Positions 50,109 to 58,287 are shown, counted from the stretch's first letter. The stretch is DNA of 64,000 bases from JAZUCL01 sp045639125 (GCA_045639125.1 JAZUCL010000011.1:124001-188000), one strand, 5' to 3'. The notes: a model not told the origin generated them from the letters alone. Numbers and translations: made by a program.

Positions 50109-50882
50109 ATGGTTACAGTCGCAAAAATTTTAGACGAATTATGTGCCGTTGCCCCACTGGAAACTGCAATGAGTTTTGACAATGTAGGTCTTTTGTGTGG
50201 GAGAAAAACGGCTGAAGTCAAGAGTATTCTCGTTTCACTTGATATTACAAAAGATGTTGTAAATGAGGCAATAGAAGGACAGTATGACCTGATAGTTGCA
50301 CACCACCCTATTCTTTGGAAAACTTCTCTGTCTCATGTTACAGATGATACTCTAAGCGGTGAACTCATTCTCTCACTTGCCCGTCACGACATTTCTGCAA
50401 TATGTATGCATACAAATTTAGATGCCGCCGAGGGCGGTGTCGGTGACTGCCTTGCAAATATCCTGAAGTTACAAAATACTGACATTCTTCCTGGTACAGA
50501 CAATCTCTGTCGCTATGGTACTCTCGACACTCCCATGAGTGAGATAGAGTTTGTAGCCTTTGTAAAAGAACAACTTCATTGTGACGGTGTACGCTATATG
50601 CCATCTGGAAAAACGATTACAACAGTCGGTGTTGGCGGCGGTTCTTGTGGTGAGTTTACTGCGTCTGCCGTTTTAGCAAAATGTGATGCCTTTGTTACCG
50701 CAGACGTAAAGTACGACCGTATGCTGTATGCAAAAGAGGCAAATATCACTCTTGTTGATGCAGGGCATTTTAATACTGAGGATGTTGTATGTCCAAGCGT
50801 ATGTAAACTTCTTTCCAAGTTTACTGATATTATAGTTACAAAAAGTAAAACGCACACAGATTTTATTAAGTTTTACAAATAG
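50109..50882 (+). CDS. Nif3-like dinuclear metal center protein
   Basis: 257 residues of the NIF3/YqfO family. Metal ligands: His pair in LIVAHHPILWK and others in CMHTNLDAAEGGVGD and DAGHFNTE near the C-terminus. The long central insertion of some YqfO proteins is absent. Biochemical role unresolved in general; often linked to TrmK. AAAGGAG lies about 8 nt before the ATG. Confidence 0.93.
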   Translation: MVTVAKILDELCAVAPLETAMSFDNVGLLCGRKTAEVKSILVSLDITKDVVNEAIEGQYDLIVAHHPILWKTSLSHVTDDTLSGELILSLARHDISAICMHTNLDAAEGGVGDCLANILKLQNTDILPGTDNLCRYGTLDTPMSEIEFVAFVKEQLHCDGVRYMPSGKTITTVGVGGGSCGEFTASAVLAKCDAFVTADVKYDRMLYAKEANITLVDAGHFNTEDVVCPSVCKLLSKFTDIIVTKSKTHTDFIKFYK

Positions 50883-50899
50883 CCGAAAGGAAATATATA

Positions 50900-52705
50900 A
50901 TGGCATTTGATACTGTATGTCTTTCCTGTATCGTTTCAGAGTTGTCGTCATTACTTGAATATGGGAAAATTGACAAAGTACAGCAACCTGAACGAGATGA
51001 AGTTTTACTGACTATCAGAAATCGTCAGGGTACTCATCGTATACTCATATCCGCCAACGGATCTTCGCCACGTATTCAGGCAACAACTGCACAAAAAGAA
51101 CAGCCAAAAGTTCCGCCCATGTTCTGTATGCTTCTAAGAAAACATCTTGTAAGCGGTAGGATAGTGTCTATAACTCAACTTGTAGAAGACCGTATCGTTA
51201 AGTTGGATATAGACAATGCAGATGAACTTGGCATATCGTCAAGAAAATCACTTATTGCTGAACTGATGGGCAGATATTCCAACGTCATTTTGTGCGATGG
51301 TGACGGGCATATTATCGATTGTCTTAAACGTGTCGATGCGGAAATGTCCCCTGAACGACAAATTCTGCCAGGCCTGTTTTACAGACTCCCTGCACTTCGT
51401 CAGAAGTTGACTCTCTCCCAGTGTGATGAGGAAGTAATCCGCTTAAAAATTGCCGAGGCAAACGATACGATAGCAGTTGACAAGTATCTCCTTGACAATT
51501 TCGCATGGCTCTCTCCCCTTGTGTGTCGTGAAGTTGTATATCGAACAGTAGATACAACATCGGCTCATTTTTGCGAATTATCAACTGCTGACCGCTACAC
51601 CCTTGGCAGTGAAATTGTGAAGATAATGGACGATATTCGTAACGGTCGCTGTGAGCCTACTATGCTTTTAGAGCGAAAACGTGATGTAGGCGGTATCGAA
51701 ATACTCAAAGCCGCAGACTTTTCATATCTGCCGATTCGACAGTACGAAGGTATTCGTGAGATACGACGGTATCGTTCTTTTTCCGAACTGCTTGACGAAT
51801 TTTATACGGCTCGTGATGCGGCGGAACGAATGCGTCAAAGGTCGCAAGCAATACTAAAAACCGTCACAAATACTCGTGATAAACTTAAACGGAAACTTGA
51901 CAGTCAACGTCAGGAACTAACAACTGCCACTGACAGAGATAAGTATAAACGTCTCGGGGATTTAATCATGTCAAATATCTATCAGTTGGAAAAAGGAATG
52001 ACAGAAGTTTCTCTTATAGACTACTATCACGAGGATTGCCCTGAGGTGAAAATTAAACTTGACCCACGATACACACCTCAACAAAACGCCCAGCGTTACT
52101 ACAAGCAGTATACACGAGCAAAAAATGCTGAGCAAATGCTTACTAAAATGATTTACGAGGGTGAGCAGGAGATTATATATCTTGAAAGTGTACTTGATGA
52201 GTTAAGTCGTGCCACATCAACTGCAGAACTTTCAGAGATTAAGCAAGAGATTGCACAAAACGGATACGCTTCTCAAAAGTGGGCAGACAGCACTCCACAA
52301 AAAGGAAAACGCAAAGAGGAAAAGTTACTGCCACCTTATGAATATGTATCAAGCACAGGCTTTACGATCTATGCAGGACGTAATAATCGTCAAAATGAAC
52401 TTTTGACACTAAAAACGGCACGAAACAACGATATTTGGCTTCACACCCAAAAAATACACGGTTCGCACGTTGTTATTGACTGTCATGGTGAAATGCCTGA
52501 CGATCAAACTCTTACGGAAGCGGCAATTATTGCCGCCTACCATTCTTCTGCTAAAGCATCGGAGAATGTGCCTGTGGATTATACCCAAATAAAAAATGTT
52601 AAAAAACAGCTCGGTGGCAAGGCAGGTATGGTAATCTACGTCAACTATAAAACGGCGTATGTGACACCGAGTGAGGCTCTTGTAGACAGGCTGAAAAAAA
52701 GATAA
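50900..52705 (+). CDS. rqcH: RqcH/FbpA-like NFACT protein
   Basis: 601 residues. NFACT-N domain (FDTVCLSCIVSELSSLL onward), coiled-coil middle (about 300-440), and C-terminal NFACT-R domain with NNDIWLHTQKIHGSHVVI. RqcH binds obstructed 50S subunits and directs Ala tailing of nascent chains; older names call it fibronectin-binding protein. AAAGG lies about 9 nt before the ATG. Third gene of trmK-nif3-rqcH-ppi. Confidence 0.94.
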   Translation: MAFDTVCLSCIVSELSSLLEYGKIDKVQQPERDEVLLTIRNRQGTHRILISANGSSPRIQATTAQKEQPKVPPMFCMLLRKHLVSGRIVSITQLVEDRIVKLDIDNADELGISSRKSLIAELMGRYSNVILCDGDGHIIDCLKRVDAEMSPERQILPGLFYRLPALRQKLTLSQCDEEVIRLKIAEANDTIAVDKYLLDNFAWLSPLVCREVVYRTVDTTSAHFCELSTADRYTLGSEIVKIMDDIRNGRCEPTMLLERKRDVGGIEILKAADFSYLPIRQYEGIREIRRYRSFSELLDEFYTARDAAERMRQRSQAILKTVTNTRDKLKRKLDSQRQELTTATDRDKYKRLGDLIMSNIYQLEKGMTEVSLIDYYHEDCPEVKIKLDPRYTPQQNAQRYYKQYTRAKNAEQMLTKMIYEGEQEIIYLESVLDELSRATSTAELSEIKQEIAQNGYASQKWADSTPQKGKRKEEKLLPPYEYVSSTGFTIYAGRNNRQNELLTLKTARNNDIWLHTQKIHGSHVVIDCHGEMPDDQTLTEAAIIAAYHSSAKASENVPVDYTQIKNVKKQLGGKAGMVIYVNYKTAYVTPSEALVDRLKKR

Positions 52706-52731
52706 TTAAAACATAGAAAGGAATATGAAAA

Positions 52732-53205
52732 ATGGTTATTATTGAAATGGAAAACGGAAAGCAGATTAAGTTGGAACTATATCCTGAAACAGCACCTATC
52801 ACAGTAGAGAACTTTGAAACACTTGTAAAGGACGGATTTTATGATGGTCTTATCTTCCATCGTGTTATCAAAGGCTTTATGATCCAAGGCGGTTGCCCTG
52901 AGGGTACAGGTATGGGTGGCCCCGGACATACAATTAAGGGTGAATTTGCTCGCAATGGCGTACCAAACCCTCTAAAGCACACAAGGGGCGTTATCTCTAT
53001 GGCTCGTTCAATGATGCCAAACTCCGCAGGCAGTCAGTTCTTTATTATGCATGAGGACTCCCCCCATCTTGACGGCTCTTATGCCGCTTTTGGTAAAGTT
53101 GTTGAGGGTATGGACGTTGTCGATGAAATTGCTGAATGTGCTACAGATATGAATGACCGTCCACGTACAGAACAGAAAATGAAGCGTGTATATATCGCTG
53201 AATAA
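52732..53205 (+). CDS. Peptidyl-prolyl cis-trans isomerase (cyclophilin type)
   Basis: 157 residues, cytoplasmic cyclophilin with no signal peptide. Active-site region FHRVIKGFMIQGG (Arg, Phe, Met, Gln) and GSQFFIMHEDSPHLDG are conserved. Catalyses proline isomerisation during folding. AGAAAGGA lies 9 nt before the ATG. Followed by a terminator. Confidence 0.95.
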   Translation: MVIIEMENGKQIKLELYPETAPITVENFETLVKDGFYDGLIFHRVIKGFMIQGGCPEGTGMGGPGHTIKGEFARNGVPNPLKHTRGVISMARSMMPNSAGSQFFIMHEDSPHLDGSYAAFGKVVEGMDVVDEIAECATDMNDRPRTEQKMKRVYIAE

Positions 53206-53210
53206 TTAAA

Positions 53211-53264
53211 AAATCCGTCGTATTTTAGGAAGATATCTCCTTTAATCCGACGGATTTTATTTTT
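53211..53264 (+). terminator. Rho-independent terminator after the cyclophilin gene
   Basis: 10-bp AAATCCGTCG/CGACGGATTT with an inner AGGA/TCCT pairing, followed by TATTTTTT. Confidence 0.9.
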
Positions 53265-53312
53265 TACTTAATATTTTTTCAGTATCACTGGAAAACTAAA
53301 TTTGACAAACCA

Positions 53313-53642
53313 TTATAATCCAAAATGAATTATCCATTTATTCTCTTTATTTGCCTTTTGGGCAAGGTCTACAAGTTCAGATAAACCATCCATCTCTTTT
53401 ATCACATTGATAAATGGTTTGATTGAATCGGGCGGAATAAGTGTTATTCCACAATATGCAATGCCTTTACCTTTAACATCAAGTGTATGCCAATAAAATT
53501 CTATATCTTTAAGATTTGCATCAGCATATTCTATATAATCATCATCTACCGAGATGCAGTTATATTTCTCTGGTTCGTATTCATCATACCTTTTTCCTTT
53601 TTGTGGTACATCAGGCATAATTCCAAATTCGTGTTTAGCCAA
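53313..53642 (-). CDS. Small conserved Firmicutes protein of unknown function
   Basis: 109 residues from a TTG start at 53642 (TTGGCTAAACACGAATT), supported by AGGCGGTGAT directly upstream. The sequence includes HEFGIMPDVPQKGKRYDEYE, KYNCISVDDDYIE, EFYWHTLDVKGKG and ends KWIIHFGL. I recognise this as a widespread small family in Firmicutes without a known function (polymorphic-toxin immunity has been suggested for similar proteins, unproven). Monocistronic. Confidence 0.8.
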   Translation of the reverse strand: MAKHEFGIMPDVPQKGKRYDEYEPEKYNCISVDDDYIEYADANLKDIEFYWHTLDVKGKGIAYCGITLIPPDSIKPFINVIKEMDGLSELVDLAQKANKENKWIIHFGL

Positions 53643-53741
53643 GTTATCACCGCCTATCAAATTCTAATTTAACGTACCAACATTCCGGAACGCTTCACGA
53701 AATTAGAACATCTTTGTAAACTATATTCTCTTTTAGAATAT

Positions 53742-54563
53742 CTATACGAGTTTATTCTCTCTGGCATAGTAAAACAGATATTGCTGTGCGATACCTGCAT
53801 ATTCTCCAAAGGCTTTTGACGGATCAAATCCTTTGCCGTAAAATTGTTCTGTCACTCTATGCACCCATACATCAACCGGGAATGCGTCAAGTTTGCCAAG
53901 CCCAAATAACAGCATACAACTTGCTACTTTATCCCCTACCCCATCAAGCATAAGAAGTTGTTTTTTTGCCTCTATTGTATTCATAGCACGTAATGCGTCA
54001 AAATCAAGTTGCCCATTGGAAACGGCACGTGCCGCACCCAGAATATATGGTGCTCTATATCCGCTTTTTAGAAAATCCAAATCAGAAACAGACAAGCCTG
54101 CAATATCATCTGCAGTTGGAAACGTATAGTATGTCTCTCCACCCCACTCAATTTTTTTGCCGTACTGAAAACAAAGTTTCGAAATTATCAATTTTATTCT
54201 TGGAATATTGTTACATTGTGATATAATAAAAGAGCAGAGGGCTTCCCATGGTTCTTGTTTGAGTATCCTAATCCCTGCACCAAAGTCTGCGGCAAGTGCC
54301 GTTTTAGAGTCTATTGATACGGTAGTACGAATTTTATCGTAGTCACGTTCAAGGTCTAAATATGACGAAAGTGCTGTTTCACAATCGCAATTTGCGTCTA
54401 CTTGAAACGATTCTCCATTTTTATAAACACGTGCAACAGTATCACCTACAACACCAATAAAACTGCCATCAGCCTGTTCGTTCCATCGAAAGCATTGTCC
54501 GCATAAAAAAGTCTGTTTTGGGCAAAAACTTCCGTTTGGCTTGAGGGTAAATTGCTTTGTCAA
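53742..54563 (-). CDS. ogg: 8-oxoguanine DNA glycosylase/AP lyase (Ogg type)
   Basis: 273 residues: N-terminal OGG domain (CGQCFRWNEQADGSFIGVV) and HhH-GPD domain with catalytic Lys in MLDGVGDKVASCMLLFG and Asp in FPVDVWVHR. Removes 8-oxoG from DNA. Start is the TTG at 54563, 8 nt after AAAGGGGGAG; the ATG at 54581 lies upstream of that site. Divergent from the DUF6062-like gene. Confidence 0.93.
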   Translation of the reverse strand: MTKQFTLKPNGSFCPKQTFLCGQCFRWNEQADGSFIGVVGDTVARVYKNGESFQVDANCDCETALSSYLDLERDYDKIRTTVSIDSKTALAADFGAGIRILKQEPWEALCSFIISQCNNIPRIKLIISKLCFQYGKKIEWGGETYYTFPTADDIAGLSVSDLDFLKSGYRAPYILGAARAVSNGQLDFDALRAMNTIEAKKQLLMLDGVGDKVASCMLLFGLGKLDAFPVDVWVHRVTEQFYGKGFDPSKAFGEYAGIAQQYLFYYARENKLV

Positions 54564-54615
54564 AAATACTCCCCCTTTCATAGAAATTATACATTATTAA
54601 AGGAAAAAGTTCAAG

Positions 54616-55338
54616 ATGAAAGAAACTATTTATACTATACCGATAAATAAGGCATTTGAACCAAAATGCGGTTGTCCATTATGTACCCTTGAAAAGAAAC
54701 TGGAAGAAAACGCCCTTGATTACATCATGGGTGCGGCAATGATGGAGCCCGACGTTCGTGAAAAGACAAATCAACTTGGTTTTTGTTCAAAACACTACGA
54801 AAATATGCTGATGATGAAAAACAGATTGAGTCTTGCTTTGATGTTGGAAAGCAGACTCGATACGTTGTCAAAAATCTTTGACAGTATGTATAAAAATGGT
54901 GTTATTGACCCAAAAAAAGCAGCAACTGCCTTTGGTGATACAGCCGACACTTGCTTTGTGTGTAATCGAATTGAAAGTTTTATGGTACAATATTTTAGAA
55001 ATATCGTATATATGTGGAAAGGTGAAGAACAATTTCGCACGTTGTTTGCATCGCAAGAGTGCTTTTGTCTTAACCATACTGTAAGACTTTTAGAGTACGG
55101 CAGTAAAGGTCTTGGCAAAAAGGAATTTGCAATGTATGCTGATTCACTTATGAAGATACAAAAGAAACGGCTCGACAGCGTATCCGCAGACGTAAAGAGA
55201 TTTTGTCAGAGTTTTGACTATCGTTTTGCAGGTCAACCACTTGGCCAGGCGAAGTTTGGTGTTGAACGTGCAGTACATTTCCTATCTGCAAGTGAAAATG
55301 CAATAAAGGATATTGAAGAAGATACGAAAAACAGTTGA
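54616..55338 (+). CDS. DUF6062-like Cys-rich protein of unknown function
   Basis: 240 residues, cytoplasmic. Repeated Cys/His pairs: CGCPLCTLE near 20, GFCSKHYEN near 57, TCFVCNRIE near 115 and CFCLNHTVR near 155, consistent with two metal or Fe-S binding modules in a helical protein. I associate it with DUF6062 by the N-terminal pattern; function is unknown. AAAGGAAAAAG precedes the ATG. Ends just before tRNA-Leu, which has its own promoter overlapping the gene's 3' end. Confidence 0.8.
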   Translation: MKETIYTIPINKAFEPKCGCPLCTLEKKLEENALDYIMGAAMMEPDVREKTNQLGFCSKHYENMLMMKNRLSLALMLESRLDTLSKIFDSMYKNGVIDPKKAATAFGDTADTCFVCNRIESFMVQYFRNIVYMWKGEEQFRTLFASQECFCLNHTVRLLEYGSKGLGKKEFAMYADSLMKIQKKRLDSVSADVKRFCQSFDYRFAGQPLGQAKFGVERAVHFLSASENAIKDIEEDTKNS

Positions 55339-55363
55339 CCTTTTTAGTATGATGTGATAAAAT
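55335..55363 (+). promoter_or_regulatory. Promoter of tRNA-Leu
   Basis: TTGACC at 55335-55340, 17-nt spacer, TAAAAT at 55358-55363, 12 nt before the mature tRNA. Confidence 0.75.
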
Positions 55364-55375
55364 ATATAGGCATTT

Positions 55376-55460
55376 ACGGGTATGGCGGAATTGGCAGACG
55401 TGCAGGATTTAGGTTCCTGTGCCGCAAGGCGTGTGGGTTCGACCCCCATTACCCGTACCA
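55376..55460 (+). tRNA. tRNA-Leu (anticodon TAG)
   Basis: 85 nt with encoded CCA and a long variable arm (GTGCCGCAAGGCGT). Acceptor ACGGGTA pairs with TACCCGT; anticodon loop TTTAGGT gives TAG; T-arm GGGTTCGACCCCC. Confidence 0.97.
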
Positions 55461-55463
55461 TAA

Positions 55464-55560
55464 AAGAAACGACAATTTTCTACAAGAAAATTGTCGTTTC
55501 TTTTTGTACTCTTATCTTTTCTCTTTTCACTCTTCACTAAAATTGTTGTTTCCAGATAAA
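55464..55560 (+). repeat. tRNA-linked hairpin repeat, copy 2
   Basis: Directly after tRNA-Leu: perfect 15-bp stem GAAACGACAATTTTC/GAAAATTGTCGTTTC (55466-55480 and 55486-55500), TTTTTGTACTCTTATCTTTTC, spacer, and third arm AAAATTGTTGTTTCCAGAT. Same architecture as 44556-44658. The inner hairpin with T-run is the tRNA terminator. Confidence 0.85.
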
Positions 55561-55647
55561 AGATAAAAAAAGAGCCTTTTCAGAAATTACTTCATTGAAA
55601 AAACTCTAAAAAGTCACACAGAGTGTCAAATTTTCAGGAGACAAACT

Positions 55648-55827
55648 CTATAACCTATTTAATATTTTACTTAATATGTCTCCTTTATCGTTGTTTGGAA
55701 GTGGTTTATAAAACGGGCATTTCTTTCCATTATTAAAATGAAGATAAGGGCAGACAGGAGAACGTTTATCAAGAGCATAAGTTTTAGCACCCGTTAAACA
55801 ATTAGGGCAAATTTTCTTTCTATGCAT
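55648..55827 (-). CDS. 59-residue Cys-rich small protein
   Basis: Starts MHRKKICPNCLTGAKTYALD, contains PVCPYLHFNNGKKCPFY and ends ILSKILNRL. CGGAGGAC lies 7 nt before the ATG. Two CxxC-like or CP pairs (CPNC, CPY...CPFY) suggest a zinc-binding mini-domain. No family recognised. It is short enough to be missed by standard gene callers. Codon use and the ribosome-binding site support a real gene. Confidence 0.75.
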   Translation of the reverse strand: MHRKKICPNCLTGAKTYALDKRSPVCPYLHFNNGKKCPFYKPLPNNDKGDILSKILNRL

Positions 55828-55863
55828 TTTTGTTGTCCTCCGTTCTTACTCTTTAATCAAATC

Positions 55864-55905
55864 TTAGCCATTTGAGGCAGGTTCGTATAATACTCCAATG
55901 GCTAA
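55864..55905 (+). repeat. Hairpin repeat, solitary copy A
   Basis: 42 bp with 9-bp ends TTAGCCATT/AATGGCTAA and inner GAG/CTC. Nearly the same sequence as 58245-58284 and related to the arm at 58010-58034. The ATG inside its right end opens a 44-codon frame. Confidence 0.8.
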
Positions 55906-56032
55906 CCAAACAACTAATCAACACATCAGAACAACAACCATTATTGCTGTAACTGTTCCGATATTGTTATCGGCAAATACTTTCATAAAATCATTGCTCT
56001 TTTCGTACTTTTTATCTGTTGCAGGAAAATAA
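55898..56032 (+). CDS. Possible 44-residue hydrophobic peptide
   Basis: Frame MANQTTNQHIRTTTIIAVTV then PILLSANTFIKSLLFSYFLS to VAGK. It has one membrane-length hydrophobic stretch. No Shine-Dalgarno; a TATAAT lies 5 nt before the ATG, so a leaderless message is conceivable. Its stop codon falls in the loop of the hairpin at 56014-56047. Unproven; could be chance. Confidence 0.3.
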   Translation: MANQTTNQHIRTTTIIAVTVPILLSANTFIKSLLFSYFLSVAGK

Positions 56033-56047
56033 ATTCCTGCAACAGAT
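56014..56047. terminator. 14-bp hairpin downstream of the SLH/InlB-repeat gene
   Basis: Perfect stem ATCTGTTGCAGGAA/TTCCTGCAACAGAT, 6-nt loop. No minus-strand T-run follows, and the + strand tail is TTAATATAT, so it would be an imperfect terminator in either direction. Confidence 0.6.
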
Positions 56048-56061
56048 TTAATATATGTATA

Positions 56062-57993
56062 CTATTCTTCGAGTTTTGACCAATCAGGATTTTCCAGCAA
56101 AGCCACCCACTTTTCGTGTTTGCCGTCAACCTTCATTTCGTATGTATGACTGTTAGTCGCCTCCTGAACAGCAACATAGTACCAAGCGTTTTCGTTTGAG
56201 TTGTCTTTCCATGTTGTCATGCCATCAAGTAAGTCATTTTTATTTTCAGGCTCACGATTAAGCACTCGGTTAACAAGAGTCATAACTTCGGCCCTTGTGA
56301 TATTGTCATCAGGTCTGAACAAACCATTAAAGCCAACTATCCATTCAGCAGTTGCCGTTTCGTTGATATAGTTTTGGGCCCAATGGCCTGATACATCACT
56401 AAACAAAACTCTGCCGTCATACATAATTTCAACCATTCTTGCGAATATCGTTGCAACCTCTGCTCTCGTAATAAAGGCATTTGGAGCAAAAGTTTCAGTT
56501 GTGCGTCCATTTACCAATCCAAGTTTTGCAAGAGTGGATACCGCTGTATTAAACCAATCATTTTCATTTACATCAATAAATACATTTTCTTTTGTTTTAG
56601 ACTTATTTCTTTCGTCCTCGTTAAGTAATCTGTAAATGATTGTTGCAACCTCTGCTCTTGTAATGTCACTTTCAGGTTCTATCATTCCGCCCTCACGACC
56701 AACAATATACGCATAATGCTCATTTGTTAAAATTCCGGGTTTGTAATCCGGTTTAACGTAAGGTGTATCAACATTCTCCTTCTCCCACTTTGCGTATACC
56801 GTTGTGTCTGCAAAAATATTTATCTCTGCAATTGAATTTGTAAGTTCTTTATCGGAGTGCCAACCCTTAAATATATAACCTTCTTTTGTTGGAACGTATT
56901 TTGACAAATCTATTATTGTACCATATAATACCGGAATCTTATAACTGCCTGTTCCATTATTGGTTTCAAAGGTTAGAGTGTAATTTTGTGCTGTACCGCC
57001 TTGATCTATAAAGGTTCTTTTCCATTTAGCGTGAACAGTTGTATTTTCTTCCAATGTAACCGAAGTGATTTTATTTTTTAATTCCACTTCTTTATACCAG
57101 CCCTCAAAAGTATAACCATTTCTTTTAGGATTGTAAAGGGAAAGGTAAATAACTGTACCCTCGTCTGCCGTTACACTGATTAGTTCGTCTCCACCGTTAG
57201 TGTTGAATGTGAGAGTATATTTTTCTTTTGGTTTCTGCATATCCTTAAACACGGCAGTGAAGGTTTTGTCAGACTGAACTTTATATGTATCACCGGCATT
57301 GTACTTTGTTCCGGCAGCATCTTGCCAATAATCGAATAGTTTGCCTTGCGGAATATTTTCTGGGGTAACAAAAGTTATAATCTCACCGTCTGCTGCCTGT
57401 TGTGTGATTGTAACACCATTTGAAACATAGTTAATTGCAAACATTGTAGGCTCTACAGTACCGTCACCGACAGTAATAGTTAAATTCCCAATCTGATTGC
57501 TCACACCATACTTTGTGCTGCCATCCTTATAGGTTATAATTTCCGTACTTTTTATTGTACTGCTACCGGATGTTGCAATAACCTTTAATTTGAATGTGCC
57601 TACGACCTGATGATTTTGATATTGTTGCGTTGTACTGTCATTGATATAAATTTCCTTAATCAACTTGTGATTTTCACCCTCTGAGTTTTTCACAGATGTT
57701 TGTAACGAAGAAAATTCCATATCGAAACTGTTATCAACAAATTCAAAGAAATTGTGGTCGTAATATATTTCATTTTGAATCGTATATACGGAAAAATCAC
57801 TCTCATTTGTTATGTTTTTTACTGCATATTCAACTGTTATCTCGGTTCCTGTGGGAACAGTTCCCGTATGTTTTCCATTATATGTTAGTAAGTAATTCAA
57901 GGTTATATTACTTGTATCTGCTGCAAAAACCACTGATGACATTGAAAGTATAATGGCGATAGTTAAGAAAATAGCCATTAACCTTTTAATCAT
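56062..57993 (-). CDS. SLH-domain surface protein with InlB-type repeats
   Basis: About 643 residues. Signal peptide MIKRLMAIFLTIAIILSMSS; an N-terminal cohesin-like or Ig-like beta domain (to about 170); three Listeria-Bacteroides (InlB B-type) repeats of about 65-70 residues ending TFTAVFK, TTVHAKWK and TTVYAKWE; three C-terminal SLH domains (IEPESDITRAEVATIIYRL, FIDVNENDWFNTAVSTLAKL, FSDVSGHWAQNYINE). Predicted wall-anchored surface protein, maybe adhesive. The ATG at 57993 (AAGGAGAA upstream) is chosen; an upstream in-frame ATG at 58017 lies in the repeat arm. Confidence 0.92.
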   Translation of the reverse strand: MIKRLMAIFLTIAIILSMSSVVFAADTSNITLNYLLTYNGKHTGTVPTGTEITVEYAVKNITNESDFSVYTIQNEIYYDHNFFEFVDNSFDMEFSSLQTSVKNSEGENHKLIKEIYINDSTTQQYQNHQVVGTFKLKVIATSGSSTIKSTEIITYKDGSTKYGVSNQIGNLTITVGDGTVEPTMFAINYVSNGVTITQQAADGEIITFVTPENIPQGKLFDYWQDAAGTKYNAGDTYKVQSDKTFTAVFKDMQKPKEKYTLTFNTNGGDELISVTADEGTVIYLSLYNPKRNGYTFEGWYKEVELKNKITSVTLEENTTVHAKWKRTFIDQGGTAQNYTLTFETNNGTGSYKIPVLYGTIIDLSKYVPTKEGYIFKGWHSDKELTNSIAEINIFADTTVYAKWEKENVDTPYVKPDYKPGILTNEHYAYIVGREGGMIEPESDITRAEVATIIYRLLNEDERNKSKTKENVFIDVNENDWFNTAVSTLAKLGLVNGRTTETFAPNAFITRAEVATIFARMVEIMYDGRVLFSDVSGHWAQNYINETATAEWIVGFNGLFRPDDNITRAEVMTLVNRVLNREPENKNDLLDGMTTWKDNSNENAWYYVAVQEATNSHTYEMKVDGKHEKWVALLENPDWSKLEE

Positions 57994-58009
57994 AAAAATT
58001 CTCCTTTCC

Positions 58010-58034
58010 TTAGCCATTGGAGTATTATCCGAAC
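58010..58034 (-). repeat. Inverted-repeat arm B
   Basis: 25 bp; reverse complement of arm 58260-58284 with 2 mismatches. It ends in ATGGCTAA, whose ATG is in frame with the SLH/InlB-repeat gene. GATAAT lies 5 nt before this ATG. Confidence 0.85.
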
Positions 58035-58244
58035 TCTGTTTTACGTCCTCTTTTTGTTCGATACTGTGTTAAAAGCCTTGCCCATACGACGATATGGGCT
58101 TCGTTTTTGCCTTGTTTCGCTCAAAAATAGTTAGTAAAAAATTCTTTGAACCTCAAATGGTTCAAAATTGAGATTTTTCAAGGCAGCAGGTCGAAGAAAT
58201 ACTTTGTGTATTTAAGACCGATAACGAAGAAAAATCCTATTTTC

Positions 58245-58284
58245 AGCCATTTGAGGCAGGTTCGGATACTGCTCCAATGGCTAA
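58245..58284 (+). repeat. Hairpin repeat, copy C
   Basis: AGCCATTTGAGGCAGGTTCG at its left half, CTCCAATGGCTAA at its right end; same orientation and nearly the same sequence as 55866-55905. A and C are direct repeats flanking the SLH/InlB-repeat gene. Confidence 0.85.
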
Positions 58285-58287
58285 TGA

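Larger units (their letters stand above)
58010..58284 (-). other. 275-bp hairpin-rich element bounded by 25-bp inverted repeats
   Basis: Outer arms 58010-58034 and 58260-58284 match 23/25 as inverted repeats. Inside, on the minus strand: AAATAC/GTATTT, TTTGAACC/GGTTCAAA, GCCCATA/TATGGGC hairpins, and TGCCTTG/CAAGGCA complementarity. The right arm can also fold locally (AGCCATT...AATGGCT with 58245-58251). It lies directly upstream of the SLH gene start. Possible identities: invertible promoter segment, structured ncRNA or leader, or MITE. Confidence 0.6.
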
